A stretch of DNA of 6,995 nucleotides from CAKZML01 sp041571575. GTDB taxonomy: Bacteria; Pseudomonadota; Gammaproteobacteria; Steroidobacterales; BM003. Of the stretch, positions 6,927-6,995 are shown piece after piece (the first letter of the stretch is position 1; each line of letters opens with the position of its first letter). The notes under the pieces are model-generated. The model made no database searches. It was not told the DNA's origin and saw nothing but the letters and a program-made list of their open reading frames with translations. The translations under genes and the position numbers were made by a program. The DNA is taken from contig JBFFTZ010000139.1 in assembly GCA_041571575.1 (NCBI GenBank), positions 1-6,995 on the forward strand. Reading direction: 5' to 3'.

Positions 6927-6995
6927 ATGAATATCCGCTTGGTGTTTGTCCTGTTTCTGTCGTTTGTCTACGGGTGTGCGAGTACGCCCAAACTC
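6927..6995 (+). CDS. Putative lipoprotein, N-terminal part only
   Basis: The ATG opens a frame of 23 codons that continues past the right edge. It encodes a compact lipoprotein signal peptide: MNIR, a hydrophobic core LVFVLFLSF, then VYGC with the cysteine at residue 17 as the probable lipidation site. The lipobox is acceptable, although tyrosine at -2 is uncommon. Alanine and serine after the cysteine, with no aspartate at +2, suggest sorting to the outer membrane in a gram-negative cell. AAGGTGG (6914-6920), 6 bases upstream, is a reasonable ribosome binding site. The mature domain is outside the window, so function cannot be assigned. The gene is divergent from the TolB/TPR gene. Confidence 0.75.
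   Translation, partial: MNIRLVFVLFLSFVYGCASTPKL

Overview
The window looks like chromosomal DNA of a GC-rich gammaproteobacterium, possibly one of the marine or environmental lineages rich in uncharacterised TolB/TPR proteins. This rests on strongly GC-biased third codon positions in the genes, a single-chain pyruvate carboxylase, a small membrane protein resembling the DUF6090-type family, a three-helix TolB/TPR protein of a kind common in such genomes, and short REP-like dispersed repeats between genes. The taxonomic call is an inference from protein style, not a match to a named species.

Layout: positions 1-87 hold a REP-like intergenic repeat. A complete pyruvate carboxylase gene (163-3624, +) follows. 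After 42 bases comes a gene for a single-pass membrane protein of unknown function (3667-4380, +), probably on the same transcript. It meets a large convergent gene (4422-6599, -) at a hairpin-forming repeat that fills the 41-base gap and runs into both gene ends. The convergent gene encodes an inner-membrane protein with three membrane helices, a TolB-like domain and TPR repeats. An AT-richer divergent intergenic region (6600-6926) carries a second copy of the repeat seen at the window start, plus a small palindrome. The first 23 codons of a lipoprotein gene (6927 onward, +) run off the right edge.

Function: pyruvate carboxylase supplies oxaloacetate to the TCA cycle and gluconeogenesis. Nothing in the sequence ties the two membrane proteins or the lipoprotein to that reaction. 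I see no mobile-element gene, CRISPR array, tRNA or rRNA, and no convincing evidence of a new multi-gene system. The most unusual material is the set of short intergenic repeats: two half-element types recur, one locus combines both, and one copy supplies a gene's stop codon and probably a transcription terminator.
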